Positions 35,096 through 50,517 of a stretch of DNA of 64,000 nt are shown in pieces. The stretch is from NCBI GenBank assembly GCA_003116995.1, contig BDSL01000083.1:64501-128500 (forward strand), given 5' to 3'. Position numbers and translations under genes: made by a program. The stretch comes from Yamagishiella unicocca (lineage: Eukaryota; Chlorophyta; Chlorophyceae; Chlamydomonadales; Volvocaceae). The notes under the pieces were generated by a model that was not told the DNA's origin, did no database searches, and saw nothing but the letters and a program-made list of their open reading frames with translations. Position 1 is the stretch's first letter, and every line of letters starts with the position of its first letter.

Positions 35096-38000
35096 ATGTT
35101 TCCCGACCATGAGAGCCCCGAACGGGGGGGTGAGGACGACAGGAGTAGCTCGCTAGGCTCGCTCTTTGCCGAGGACGCGGCTTTAGATGCAGAAGAACTC
35201 CAACCATTACCTCCTGAATTGCCGCCTCATCGGCGGCCGCCTCGGCCACCAAGTAAAAGCAATTCGCCGACAGTACTCTCGCGTTCTTCCGCACCCTTAG
35301 CCCGGTGTGCTTCATCGAACCCCTACGATGACATCAGTCATGATGGTAGCGGTGACATCCATGGACAAACCCGCTTGCTGGCAAGTTCCATTGTAGTTCG
35401 CCGCTCCGAGGACAATCCGGCATCGCGCCTGTCCAAATCCCTCTCCACGGCGTACCTCATGGCCGGGGCAAGTGTTCAAACGCCAGACGCAGGTGCCTCC
35501 AGCTCGGATGGCGGCATCATGGGTGGGGGCACTGTCCCGCAATTGCCAATCGTCGCACCCGGGCACGGTGCGTCAAGGCTTCTGATTACAATGGGGCTCG
35601 GGGCAAACGCTATAGCATGGGAGTAGCACGTGTTGCTGCAGCACCCGCCTTCGTCCCGCAGGGAAATGTTACGCACGTGGTGACAGGACCGCAGATACGC
35701 ACGTGACCATGGGCAGACGCTCTCCACGGCCACCTTGGGCCCCTTGAGGGACGGGAAGCCCAACTACGATTGTGCGGTTTCGCTTCCCCCGATAGTACGG
35801 CCAAATACCACCGCCGCGTACCACCAAGCCACGCTGCACGCCCACCCACCGATGCCCCCCCTCCAACCTCCTCTCCGCGACCCCCCACCTTCCTCCCCTC
35901 CCCTTCCCTCCACCTCTTGTACTGACACCCGCCCCCTCCGCAAACCCGCTTCCGAGCCCCAGCACCCACAGAGACCCCTCCGTTTCCCCCCCGCTTCCCG
36001 CCCGCGCCGCCCCCGGCCCCTGCAGACTTCCCGAGCAGCGGGCTGCTGGTTATGACGCCAACGCCCAACCCTCTGCTGCAGTCCCCCGGCCAGGCCACCA
36101 CGCCCCGCGCCTCCGTGGTCTTACATGCACCCGGGGCCAGCGCAGCCAGCGCCACCGGCCTGGCGGCACCCGGGTCGGTGGGAACCCAGGTGGGCGCCCT
36201 CACCGGCAGCGGCGGCGGCCTGTGCTCGGCGAGCACCGGTACGACACCGCTGCCGCCGTACAGCCACACCCGGCACGGCCTCAGCCACAGCCTGGCCGCC
36301 GGCGAGGAGGCGCTTCAGAGCTTGTTTGCCTACGTGGCGGCGGAGGCTCAGCCGGCTGAGAAGATGCCCACAGCGGATGTGGTGTGGGGGCAGACGGAGC
36401 GGGAACGAGTGTGAGTGGGGGCGGAGGGGTGCGGCGAGAAGGCCGGTGTGTTCTGTTCGGGGGATAGGCTGCTGGCGTTGTGTGTTCGGGGGATAGGCTG
36501 CTGGCCGACACAGGTTGCGAACTTGGTGTCTGTGCGAACGTGCGGTGGCGCGGGCGGACGTGGGAGGCATACCGGGTCATGCTGCGGCATGCTGTGCATG
36601 CTGTGCCGCCACTGGCGCGCCGCGTCATACACCCTCCCCCCTCCCCCGCCCCCGCGCAGTTACAACTTTCTGCTGCACGTGCCGTACCAGCTGGAGCGGC
36701 TGCTGTGCTTTGGGTCTCTGCTGCTGGCGGACTCGTTCCTGGTGTGTGCGGGAGGGGGCCAGGCAGCTGCGGAGAATGTGTGTGTGTGTGCGTATGTATG
36801 TGTATGTGTGTGTGTGTGTGTGTGTGAGGAGGTGGCGGGATGGGCCGCGGTGAGCTGGAGAATGAGGCGGCTGAGGCGGTTGGGAAAAGCCAATTTGGCA
36901 CAGTGACGTGGCACAATGACGTGGCACAGTGATGTGGCTCATTGGCGTGTCACTCACCGCCCACACTAATGGCCAAGTTGTGTGGTGGAGTGATGGCACA
37001 TCCCTCACGGTCCATACCTGGCCAGGCGGGTTATACCGCTGCCGCACACTCCGGTGGCGGTGCTGGTGGCGCTGGTGCTGGTGGGTAGTCCCGCAGCCGC
37101 ACCTCCCCAGGCACATCAGCAGCACCCACATGCGGCTCAACTCCCCGCACCCTCCCCCACACCCTCCTATCGGGAATCCAGCCCCGCGGAACTCCTCACA
37201 TTCCTCCCGCCTTCCTCGCCCTTCCTCCTCCCCCCTTTCCCCTTCCTCCTCCCGCCTTCAGGGCGTCTTCACGCTGCTGCCCCTCCGCTGCTTGCTGGCG
37301 CTGGCGCAGCTGGCACGAGGCGTGGCGGCGGTGCTGCTGCCGGCCGGGCTGCGGCCGCGCGGGACCCACGGGTCGGCCATCCCCGCCGCGCCTGGGCTGA
37401 GGGTCGACAGCATCAGCAGCAGCGGCACTGCGCCGCCCGCGGAACGACTTGACAGTGTCGCCCTGTCGAGAGGGACGTCGTTCTCCAATCCGGCCGCGGC
37501 GGCCGCTGCCGCTGCCGCTGCCGCTGCCGCGGCGGCCCCCGCCTCGTCGCTCGCCGGGGGGCTGGCGGAGCGGCGGCAGCGGCCGCCGACGCGGCTGAGC
37601 GGCAGCCAGCTGTACGACATGCTGTGCCTGGCCATCCTGTTCGTGGCCACCGCCGTGCTGCGTGCTGTGCGGCCTGGCTCCATCTACTACTGGCTCAAGG
37701 ACATCACCTCGGAGTTCCTCAAGATGTCGGTGCTGTCCACCGCCTTCGACATCTCGGACAAGGTGAGACACGGGCGGGGCGGCTGGATGGCGGCGGGGGG
37801 GGGGTCGGGGCGGCTGGATGGCGGCGGGGAGGGGGGGTCGGGGCGACGGCGGGACGGCGGTGGGGCGAGGTCGGGGCAAAATAGTGAGGCCTGGGGCGGC
37901 TGATCTGTCGCGGTCTTACATGCACCCAACGGCTGTCGCATCCTCCTCTGTCGGTTCACCGCTCCCTGGCCCCCGCCACTTATCCCCTGCCCGGATTCCC

Positions 38001-41000
38001 GCCTGACTGCTCTTGCCCCCTGCCCCCAGATCCTGTCCAACTTCGGCAATGATGTGCTCGAGGCGCTGTCCGGCACCTGCACGCAGTGGCTGGCTGGCAA
38101 GAAGCGGGCGGTGCACCTGGCGACGGACGCGGTGGTGGCGGGGACCATCGTCACGCTGCACGCGCTCACCCTCATGTGCCAGGTGGGGGGAGGGGCGCGT
38201 GCAGGTCCAGGAAGGGCTGGAAGGCATGGATGGGATGATGGGTGCGGTGGGGATGGGCACCGGTGGGCGCACATTAGGGCTCAGAAAACGCAGCGTGCAG
38301 CCCACCTTGAATACATCGTGACAACCCTGCCCGGACACAGGTGCAGCGGCCGGTAGCCAAACATGGTTGCTGCGGCGCTCAGCCAACGTCAGCTCTTCCT
38401 TTAAAACCCTATAACCTCATCCTGTATGCGCCCCGGCTGTTCCTAGGGCTAATTCCACGAAGGGAACCAGCACCCCTCCCCACTCCGCTACCCTCTCTGG
38501 CCCCTCCCCCCCCCCAGGCCCTCATCGTGGCGGTTGCCCTCAACTCCTCGCGCAACGGCTTGGTGGCGCTGCTCATCGCAAACAACTTCGTGGAGATCAA
38601 AAGCACGGTGTTCAAGAAGTGGGACAGCACACGGATATGGGCGCTGGTGTGCGCGGTGAGCGAGGGGAAGGGAAAGGGGGGAGGAGTGGCAGTGTGTGGC
38701 CCCAGGTCGAAGCGGTCGGAGATACTTGAGCGGTGTGGGTCCGGATATGGGCGCTGGTGTGCGCGGTGAGCGAGGGGAAGGGAAAGGGGGGGGGAGTGGC
38801 AGTGTGTGGCCCCAGGTCGAAGCGGTCGGAGATACTTGAGCGGTGTGGGTCCGCCAGAGGTGGGGGCGGAGAGGGCCTTATGCCTCCCGCAGTTTACTCT
38901 GCACCTCGCCCTTCTGTCATTCAGTGTATCGCACACTCTAACTTTCCAAACCACCTTCCCCCCCTCCGTTCCTCCTTCCCTCCCTCAACTCTCCCTCACT
39001 CTCCCACCTCTCCTCTTTCTATAACCGGGTCTTCTCGCCGCCCCCTCTCCTTGGCTGGTAATGCCCTTCCTCCTCCGTCAATCACCGGTCTGCTCCTCCC
39101 CTCCCCCCTCCCCCTCCCTCGAATTCCCCCTCCCTCGAGTAACCGGGTCTTTTTGCAATCCCCTGCAGGACGCCGTCGAGCGCTTCCACCTGCTGGTGGT
39201 GCTGTCGTTCGTGGTGGTTGAGGAGATGGACAGCTCCGCCTCCTGGTACCCCCCGCCCGACTACCTGCGAGCGTGCGGCCTCATGGTGGCGGCCGAGGTG
39301 GTCATCGACGTGGTCAAGCACGCGGTGCTGGGCAAGTTCAACGACGTGCGGCCGGGGATATACAGGGAGTTCCACCAGGTGCGCGGGTTGGGTTTCGAGG
39401 GAGACCCGTGGATGCCCGAAAAAAACCGTTTAGAACAGGCGTTTTGAGATGCACGGGGTGGAGGGGGTGGAGGCGAGAAAACCCGTTTACATAACATCGG
39501 ATACAAGGGAAAGGGTGGGTGGGGGCGAGAAGACGTGGTTCCACGGAGAGGTTTGGGGGTCGCGAGAAGGCCCCCCTCCCCACGGAGGGGGGGGTGCGGA
39601 AAGCCCGTGGACTGGGTGGGGGGAGGGGTATCGGGGGGGAGGGGTGTCGGGGGGGGGGAGGTGTTTCGAGAGGAAGCCCTTGAGTCCTCACGTATAGAGG
39701 AGTAAACCGGGGAAGATTAAGCCGGTCGTGGGAGGGCTGCGAGGGAAACCCGTGGGAGGGCGGTGTAGCAGGGGGATTGGTTTGGGGGGAAGCGTGCGGG
39801 TCAGGGTGTTAGGGGACGCGGTATGCGGGGATGATGGGAAAGGGAGGGAGGGTTGCAACACTCGCGGCGGGCTGGCGGATCGATTCTCATGGCCACCACC
39901 AATTTCGCCCTTGCCATCCCTTCCTTAGCCTTCCTTCCTCCCCTGCCCCGTCGTCAACAGGACCTGTGCACGAAGGCGATAGCGGCTCAGAGCCACTCTG
40001 CCCCGCGGCTGCTCAACTTCCACCACCTCGCCCCCGCGGCCCTGGCGATGCGCATCGCGCTCACGCTGTTCTGGCTGCGAGTGGAGACGCGGGCCCAGGT
40101 GCGGGGGGACTGCGGCCGCGGTGGGCTGCCTGGCGGGTGGGCAGTTCCAGGGAGGGCTGGAGGGCATGGATGGGAAGGCCCCCCGCGGCAGCAGGCGGCA
40201 GGAGTTCCGGGCCTCCTGCCCGTCTGCGCCCATGATGCTCGTTTCCAACCACCGCGCCCTTCGTATCGCACCCCCCTTCCCGCTCATCGACGGAGGCTTC
40301 CTGGCGCCAGTAGCCATCCCGCACCCCCCTCGGACCACCCACCCCCCGGGGCCGGCTTAACGCCCACCAAGGCCACCACACAAGCCAGAGCACAATCCGT
40401 TGCACAAGCCAGCATACAAGCCAGCATACAAGCCAGCAACAAATCAAGCACACAAGCAAGCCTACAAGCCCCTGGTTGCCGCCACCGGTAGCTTCACTCC
40501 CGGCACGCGCTGACTCCAGCCGTGCCCCACCCCTCTCGCATCCACGGGTCTTCCTCAAACCCCCCTCCCTCCACGGTTTTCACGCCACCCCGCCGCCCTG
40601 ACACCGGCCCGGCGCGCAGGTGTGGATCCGGCTGCTGATCGTCACGGTGCTGTACGGCGTGCTGGTCTGCGCCAAGCTGCTGTTCGGCTACCTCATCAAG
40701 CTGCTCGCGCACTACCACGTCCATTACTACAGCCGCAAGTACGGCGCCAAGACGTTCGGCGTACGACCAGGCCCGTCGTCGTCGCGGCTGGCGGTGGTCA
40801 CAGGCCCGGCGTATGGGGCATCCGCCGGGAGCGGGATGCCGTCGGGACCGGGCCCCGCACCCGTCGCCGCCACCCCGGGGTCAGCTCCCACCGTGCCGGC
40901 TCCATCTCCGATGGGCCCCTTCGTGGGAGGCCACGCGGCCCCGGCTTCGCCCTCTCCGGCGCTGGTTGCGGCGTCCGGCCTGCAGTACCCGGGAGGGGCC

Positions 41001-41297
41001 CTGCACCCGCACCCCCTGTCCCCGGCGCCTGCAGGGGCCAGCCACTCGCAGCCGCTGGCGGAGCTGTCGGCGGGTACGCCGGTTGCCATGAGCGCCTTGG
41101 CGGGGCCCGGGTCGCCGCCGCCGGTGCTCGGTACGGCGCCGAGGCGGCTGAGTGGGCCGGCGGCGGGCGGGCGAGTCGGGACGGCGTCGGCGACGGGAAT
41201 GGGGACGGGGATGGGGGTGGGGGCGGGTTTTGTGGCTACACTGCTGGCGCCGCTTTCTGGGCTTGGGTCGGGGGCGGGGCACGCGAAGGAGGAGTGA
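35096..41297 (+). CDS. TAPT1: TAPT1/POD1-family transmembrane protein
   Basis: Nine exons: 35096-35567, 36026-36410, 36660-36741, 37262-37762, 38030-38182, 38518-38655, 39169-39378, 39961-40098 and 40620-41297. Phases close to 918 residues. The conserved Tapt1 domain runs from exon 3 to exon 9: NFLLHVPYQLERLLCF, GVFTLLPLRCLLALAQLARG, SILSNFGNDVLEAL-type blocks, ALNSSRNGLVALLIANNFVE, IKSTVFKKWD and DAVERFHLLVVLSFVVVEEM. Several membrane helices are evident. The N-terminus (about 285 residues) and C-terminus (about 190) are Ser/Pro/Gly/Ala-rich and not conserved. A poly-Ala run interrupts the domain in exon 4. Homologues include vertebrate TAPT1 and Arabidopsis POD1, placed in the ER or at the ciliary base. 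The start at 35096 is the first Met of the long exon 1 frame. A 110-bp duplication covers the end of exon 6. Confidence 0.88.
36776..36826. repeat. (TG)n microsatellite
   Basis: A TG-dinucleotide tract with CGTATGTA interruptions lies in TAPT1 intron 3, about 35 nt after the exon 3 donor. Confidence 0.9.
38634..38853. repeat. 110-bp tandem duplication across a TAPT1 5' splice site
   Basis: Bases 38634-38743 and 38744-38853 are near identical. Each begins ATATGGGCGCTGGTGTGCGC, followed by the donor GGTGAGCG. Copy 1 includes the last 22 coding bases of exon 6, copy 2 lies wholly in the intron. The visible difference is in the G-rich run (GGGGGGAGGAG against GGGGGGGGGAG). Confidence 0.93.
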
Positions 41298-43269
41298 ACA
41301 GTCGGCGCAAGCCGGTCGGGGAGTTGAGAAGAAAATGGCAGTGTCTAGAGGTGATGGGGGGCGGCGGACGCGTCGGTTTGCGGGGCAGGGGCATTGGCTC
41401 GTGGCGGCCCAGGCGGCCCGCGTCGCCACACCCGCAACCATAATTGATAGGCCTCGGTGAGATTGGGCAGGGGCGAAGGTTCCTGTAGACTGACGCGTTG
41501 GGGGCGGCTGCCGTAGTAACGGCGGGGCTGGTTTACAATACCTGCGTACAGCAGCACGACTGTACGAGAGACGATGAGAGCGATTGAAGCAACAAACATC
41601 CGCAGGGGCTTGGGCGCTTCGTACTTCCTTTCTTGCCTGGAGGGGAGAGGAAAGGGCTCTCCGAATGAGCGGCTATGTCGAAAATATGGATGGCGGTACT
41701 GTAGACGTGTAGAGGTACTGGAGAGGTATACGGGTGCTCTCGTCACAACCACGACGCAGGTGATGGATTGCGGGGCGATGCGAGCTCGCGATGTGTTTTT
41801 TTGTACTCGTAAACTCTTTGGGCAGAGGTATATTTTGCCGTGCGAGGCGGCGCCGGTATGGGAGGTCGCCTGCGCCTCTTGAGCTTTCCTCGGCAACTGG
41901 GGGCTGGGGACTGAGCGCATTGGCACTGGCGCTGCGGGGTAGAAGGTGATGCGGTTGGGCAGCAGGAGTGGGCGATCCGCACGGGTGGGCGATCCGTGTT
42001 TAAGGTAGGGGCAGGGGTCTTTGATGGGCCGCCCATCGGCGGCGATGCACCGCATTGCAGTAGGCGGCTAGTCGCACCCATACCGGTACGGTATGCCATT
42101 GCGACTGGCGGTGTAGAGCGGGCGGCGTGGCTTCATGCAGGGCTTGAGCCCTTAATAAGCTGGTCCAGCCGCACATCGTATTTGGCTGGCGGTGTGGGCA
42201 ACAAGGGGCTGTGTTCGTTCCGCCACCTGCCTCTCGAGGGACTCGTGGGACCGAAACCCAAATGGGAACGGGAAAGAATTCGAACGAGGAATATGCCGCC
42301 AGTGATTCTTCGCTGCACATGGATCTGTGTGGAGCATGCCAGCCTGCGCGGCCGGAAAGGGAGCCCTGGACACAGGTGTGACAGTCTGAGGGGCGCGGAC
42401 AGTCTGATGCGCCCGTCAGGGAGAAAGCATTGAGGCGCCACCAGGGCATCCTTGCGCTTCGCTCACATCGCGTATGCCGACACGTGCAGCAGTGCTGAGC
42501 AGACAGCAGCGTCACAGGTGATCACCGCCAATCGAACTAATAAAGCTGTCGACAGATGGGGACCGACCAGGGACCGCCGCTTTGGGCGTAGTGGCCTACC
42601 TCCAAGCACTGCACACCTGCTCGGCCCTCGTGCTGGCCCTCATACCTCGGCTTCGCATGGTTTACGCATAGAGTGGCGAGCAGTTCGAGGTGACCCATTC
42701 GTCATGCTGCGTCATGCATAGCGCGGCCCATGGGACCGACCTAACGTACCACTTGGCATACGGCTCACTCAACAAAGATGTTGGTTGGGAGTACAATTTA
42801 ATGACGTTGTGCGCTGGTGCTCATAGCGACGTTGCTACATAGCGCCGCATTACCGCTTATTGGAGCAAAAAGCCTTTCTTTATATCACTGCGCTTCACGG
42901 ATTCGTACGTCGAAGAAGTTGCGCAAATATTGTAACTGGTAAGAGGAAGATCAGTCGCCAGTGCATGCGAGCACGCACATACGTGTCGCACAAAGCCGTT
43001 CTGAAACAGTCCTAAAATAGCCCTACCAAACAGACACATGGAAGGTAACTTATAAATTGTGTGACAAAATTTGATAATATTGCAACAAATGTGGTAAAAG
43101 CCATAGATGGGCTCGTAATCGAATTGTACGGGCTGGGATCAGCGAGCCTTGATTGTCAAACCGGCGTACCACGTTGCATAGCTTCTGCCAACTTACAATT
43201 GAGATTGTGATAATAGGATTTGGGCCAGAAGATCTAGGCCTTGCCTCAGTTCCTTAGCGCCGACCCAAC
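41298..43269. other. Spacer between TAPT1 and ALAD genes
   Basis: The first plus-strand TGTAA after the TAPT1 stop is at 42931-42935, suggesting a 1.6-kb 3' UTR or another signal. A 236-codon minus-strand frame (41345-42055) lies antisense in this stretch. It has one hydrophobic segment (MFVASIALIVSRTVVLLYAG) but no family resemblance. The 42770-43260 part is AT-rich and probably holds the ALAD promoter; no core element stands out. Confidence 0.4.
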
Positions 43270-46441
<3,172 letters not shown>

Positions 46442-48148
46442 GGGATGCGCACATATGAAGCACTAGGTTTAGGGGTAAACACTTGGGGGTGGGGATGAGA
46501 CGGGCTTGGCGGGAGGGTCTTGGGTTCAGGGGGGGGATCGGACGCCGCTGCTGCGCGGTGCGCGAGGCGAGGCTTGACGCTGAGAGGTGTTTGGCAGCAG
46601 TGATGGTTATAATGAACGTTGTCCCGCGTGAAGCGGCACGGCGGCCCCATAAGCGCGGCGGGGTGAGCGGGGTGGCACATAGATGCCCGCAAATCGATGA
46701 GGGCTGTGTTGGCTTTACCGACGCGGCTTTCCTGACAACAATGACATTTTGACTTCCACATGTGTACGGCCAATCCCACGTGCGGTGGTCGGTGGGATAT
46801 TCCCAGCACGCTGGGTCGCAGGCATTTCAGGCCCGCCAACAATTGTAAAACCGAGAAACCCAAGAAGTGAATGCTTCTCCAATACTGCCTGACCTTTGTA
46901 CCTATAGTACGTGAAGCAATTCCGGTGGGTTGCGGAAGGACTCCCAATTCACAGGTCAGCGGACTGGCCGGCACGACATGCGCGCAGTCGTCCCGCGTCG
47001 CCCCCGCGGGAGCGTCCCGCCTGAGCCTAGGCAACATGGGAGACCCATCCGACTCCATCTTGCCTAGGCGGAGACAGGCGCGTCTGGAGCGCAGTCCATT
47101 AGGTAGCACAGGGGACAGGGCAGGCGCGAGGCCTCGGGAACACAACGACTCCACGCTGGTGGCCAGCCGCGGAACTACCGGTGGTGACTAGCAACAGCGC
47201 ACCCGTTTCCACACCCTAAACGTCTCTACGCTACCCCTCAGCGGTGTACTTCCGCCTGCCCCACACCAGCCTGGTTTTGGTAGCGCAGCCGCCGCAATGG
47301 CGACAGCGCACCTGCAGGACCTGGCGTTCTACCCGCCAGCCACAGCTGCCCGCCAGCGCACCACCGGCACATCCCGCCACCTGCTGGCCACCGAAGGAGC
47401 TATGGACTGCATCAACGCTGGTGTGATCGAAGCCGTGGGTCTGGACACAGCGTCAACTGCCACGACGGCGTTATTCCGGGCGGCCAGGTTCCACGGGAGG
47501 CCACCTCTTCCCTACGCTAGGCCACCCCCTGGGTTGTAGGCCCCTTCCACGTGCCCTGCGCCGTGTGCCCTCGCCTTGTCCCATGAAGGACACTGTTACA
47601 GGTGGTTCCACTCCGCTGCGTAATCGGTGTTGCCAATGTGGCCTGTGTTGCCATTTGCATGGGATACCGTATCATGCTCGGCTCAGCGTGCGCGTGCTGT
47701 GCAGGCTTAAAGCAAGCTGGGCGTCAAGACATGGTAGTAAGAGCTGTTAGAGCTGGTAGTGGATTCCCACAAGGCGCGTGCCGTCGCTTCTCTCCTACCT
47801 ACAGACAAGAGGTAGGGCGGGTCTTACCCCCCTGCCGATGGCGCTGATACATGCTGTAATATATATCACTTCTTCCATATACTGTACATCTGATGGACGG
47901 AGCAACCCTGTGTGCCTGCATAACGGGTGAATTAGCAAGGCTTGGTTCGTTTGCCAAAAAAATACAGCAGGTTCAGTACCCAACAATCATCTAACGGTTC
48001 ACTACTATACGTTTCAAGACATTATTGGTTGCACAGTGGAGCTTCGGCGTATAAAACTACGGCTTCCCATCGGTCTCCCTGGAGCTGAAGTCCTAGGAGA
48101 AAGTCTGTGTCCCGCACCAAGTGGTCCCTTTTCGAAGCGGAAGTCATC
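46442..48148. other. Spacer between ALAD and eL15 genes
   Basis: Contains the ALAD 3' UTR and the eL15 promoter region. Small plus frames at 46871-47191 and 47297-47539 have no recognisable family. The 47,800-48,100 stretch is AT-rich. No gene is called. Confidence 0.4.
46844..46848 (+). terminator. TGTAA poly(A) motif for ALAD
   Basis: TGTAA about 400 nt after the ALAD stop. Position and sequence fit the algal poly(A) signal. Confidence 0.45.
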
Positions 48149-49134
48149 ATGGGCGCCTACAAGGTGTGATATAGCACTGCAAGGATGCTGGAATGATTTA
48201 GGCAGTCAGCATTCCCGCCGCCGACCAATTTTCCTTTCCCAACCTCGCAGTACGTAGAGGAGCTGTGGCGGAAGAAGCAGAGCGATGTGCTCCGCTTCCT
48301 CCTGCGTGTTCGGTGCTGGGAATTCCGTCAGCTGCCCAGCATCGTGCGCCTGAACCGCCCGTCGCGCCCGGACAAGGCCCGTCGCCTGGGCTTCAAGGCC
48401 AAGCAGGGCTTCGTTGTTTACCGTGTGCGCGTTCGCCGCGGTAACCGCAAGCGGCCTGTGCACAAGGTACCGGGGAGCGGCGGCTTTGGCGCTCGTACTA
48501 GCAGGGACTCATTTCTTTCTCCTTGATGGCATACAGGGCATTGTCTACGGCAAGCCCGTGAACCAGGGTATCACTCAGCTGAAGCCCGCTCGCAACCTGC
48601 GGAACGTGGCGGAGGAGCGCGTCGGCCGCAAGTGCGGCGGCCTGCGCGTCCTGAACTCTTACTGGGTGAACCAGGTGTGTACTCCCACCTTTCAGACATC
48701 ATTTGACATGTGAACGATATCTATCTGCTAAGTTTGGGCATGCTGCTGCAGGACTCTTGCTACAAGTACTTCGAGGTGATCCTTGTGGACCCGGCCCACA
48801 CCACCATTCGCAACGTGAGTGAGGGTGGACAGGCGTAGCCAAAGTTTGGAATTCACGTGCTGATTTGGGTTAGTCGGGTCTGTCATTTGTCGCGTCTATG
48901 ATGTAAGCTCGATGGGTTGGTCACGACGCATCTTCATTACACTACCTTCAGGACGCGCGCATCAACTGGCTCTGCAACCCGGTGCACAAGCACCGTGAGC
49001 TGCGCGGCCTGACGGCCGCCGGCAAGAACTACCGCGGCCTGCGCGCTAAGGGCCACAAGGCCAGCAAGACCCGCCCATCGAAGAGGGCTAGCTGGAAGCG
49101 CCGCAACTCGCTGTCGCTGCGCCGCTACCGCTAA
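48149..49134 (+). CDS. RPL15: 60S ribosomal protein L15 (eL15)
   Basis: Five exons: 48149-48163, 48251-48466, 48537-48674, 48752-48814 and 48952-49134. They give exactly 204 residues, the standard eL15 length. Exon 1 is only 15 nt (MGAYK) and too short to be seen as a frame by itself. It continues in exon 2 as [20 protein letters not shown], then RCWEFRQLP and the Lys/Arg-rich [20 protein letters not shown]. The C-terminus ends [14 protein letters not shown]. All introns fall between codons with GT-AG ends. eL15 is an early-assembling, RNA-embedded protein of the large cytosolic subunit. The transcript likely ends near TGTAA at 49382-49386. Confidence 0.97.
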
Positions 49135-50517
49135 ATGTGAGTGTAGACTGCTTGCGGGGAAGGCGGGGGGTTTCAGCCGGTATGAGGGGTTTAAAGGGGT
49201 CCGGAGTGTGTATCATCTGGCAAGAGCGTTTTGTGGCTTCTCGTTGTGAGCTTTTTCTGCGATGCTGAAAAGAGGTGAAGTCACAGCATGTACTTACATG
49301 GTCTTCTTGCTCCCTCTGTCTGCTCCTACAGGTTTACCGCTTGCTTACTTCTGTCCATCTTCTCTCGCTATCATGCTCATCTGTAACGACGATGCGGTCA
49401 ATTGTGGTCTCGGTCGTCCGTACATAGCAGAGCGGGTTGGCATTTGCATCAGAGCTTACAGCACAGCGTAAATGAGGACTTCACACACAGGCAACGGGTT
49501 CAGAGTTGCATGAAGTAATCGATGATCTAATAACGGTGCTTGGGACGGCGGCGGCCTCCCCTTGCTTCATGCGTGATCCTGCACGGGGTTCATCACGTGC
49601 GTCGATCGGGCCCTACCCGGCCCCAATCCGGCTGTGACCAGCTCGTGGGAGGCGCGCAGTGGCATCGCAGTGGGATGATTATACAGCAGCCGTTGGGAAA
49701 GGGAATGCCGGTCTGGCAAGAGGGTAAACGTGTCATGGGTTTGGAGGATGGAGCCAAGACATTCGTTTCTCTACCAGCTTCATGGGTTCAATCATGATCA
49801 GGGGTATCAGGGGGAGTCAACAGTTACGCATCACCAAACCTGACTGCGCGCCTCCAAAACTGTCTTTGCTGGTTGCTGGAAATGTACGGGTAGCCTCTGG
49901 CTTATCCTTGCGATTACATGGTTACTGAACTGCCAACCGCAACTTGCTCCGTGCGGTACTCAATTCCTGCCTCAGCACACTTTGACCGACCTCGTTGCGT
50001 CAGCCACGACGTTTCAGTTATATCTATCAGCGAAGTTATCAGCGAAGCCGACGAGACGAGCCCTATCCCAAGCGACCCATGTCCTTTGTTGTTACCATTG
50101 CCAAGAGGGTTACGCCACCGCACGATGAAGCCGAGATCGTGGCCAGGGGTTGCCGCCCTACACTCACACTGGCACTCCGTCCACAAAACGCACACAATCG
50201 ACCACAGCCCGTCGCCCAAAACCCATACACGACATCACTTCGCCTAACAAGCAATGGAACCGCAACCTTGCAGCTTGCAAGCAGACGTGCGTACTTCACA
50301 GCAAGACACGCCTACTCCGTGCAGCCGCCAGTCGGGGAACGTTGCAATCGCGGCTCGTCACACAACCAAACATGCTGACAACCCACACGCCCTACCGTAC
50401 CGCACCGCACAACGCGTCACGTACAAATATGCCCCACACCCCCTTAACCAACACCCCACACCGGATGCAGCGCCGCCATCCGCACCTCCCAAACTCCCCG
50501 TCACTGTCACTGCCGCT
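49135..50517. other. Convergent spacer between RPL15 and SEC24
   Basis: Holds the 3' UTRs of RPL15 (+) and SEC24 (-). A minus-strand TGTAA at 49914-49918 is the likely SEC24 poly(A) motif, about 600 nt after its stop. No coding block is recognised. Confidence 0.5.
49382..49386 (+). terminator. TGTAA poly(A) motif for RPL15
   Basis: TGTAA about 250 nt after the eL15 stop, in the expected orientation. Confidence 0.45.

Noticed and set aside
46871..47539. Two small plus-strand frames upstream of RPL15
   Set aside because: They have no family resemblance, no splice links and no consistent coding character. Left as spacer.
48815..48951. Possible box C/D snoRNA in RPL15 intron 4
   Set aside because: A TATGATGT string resembles box C, but no box D CTGA follows at proper distance and no terminal stem is seen.
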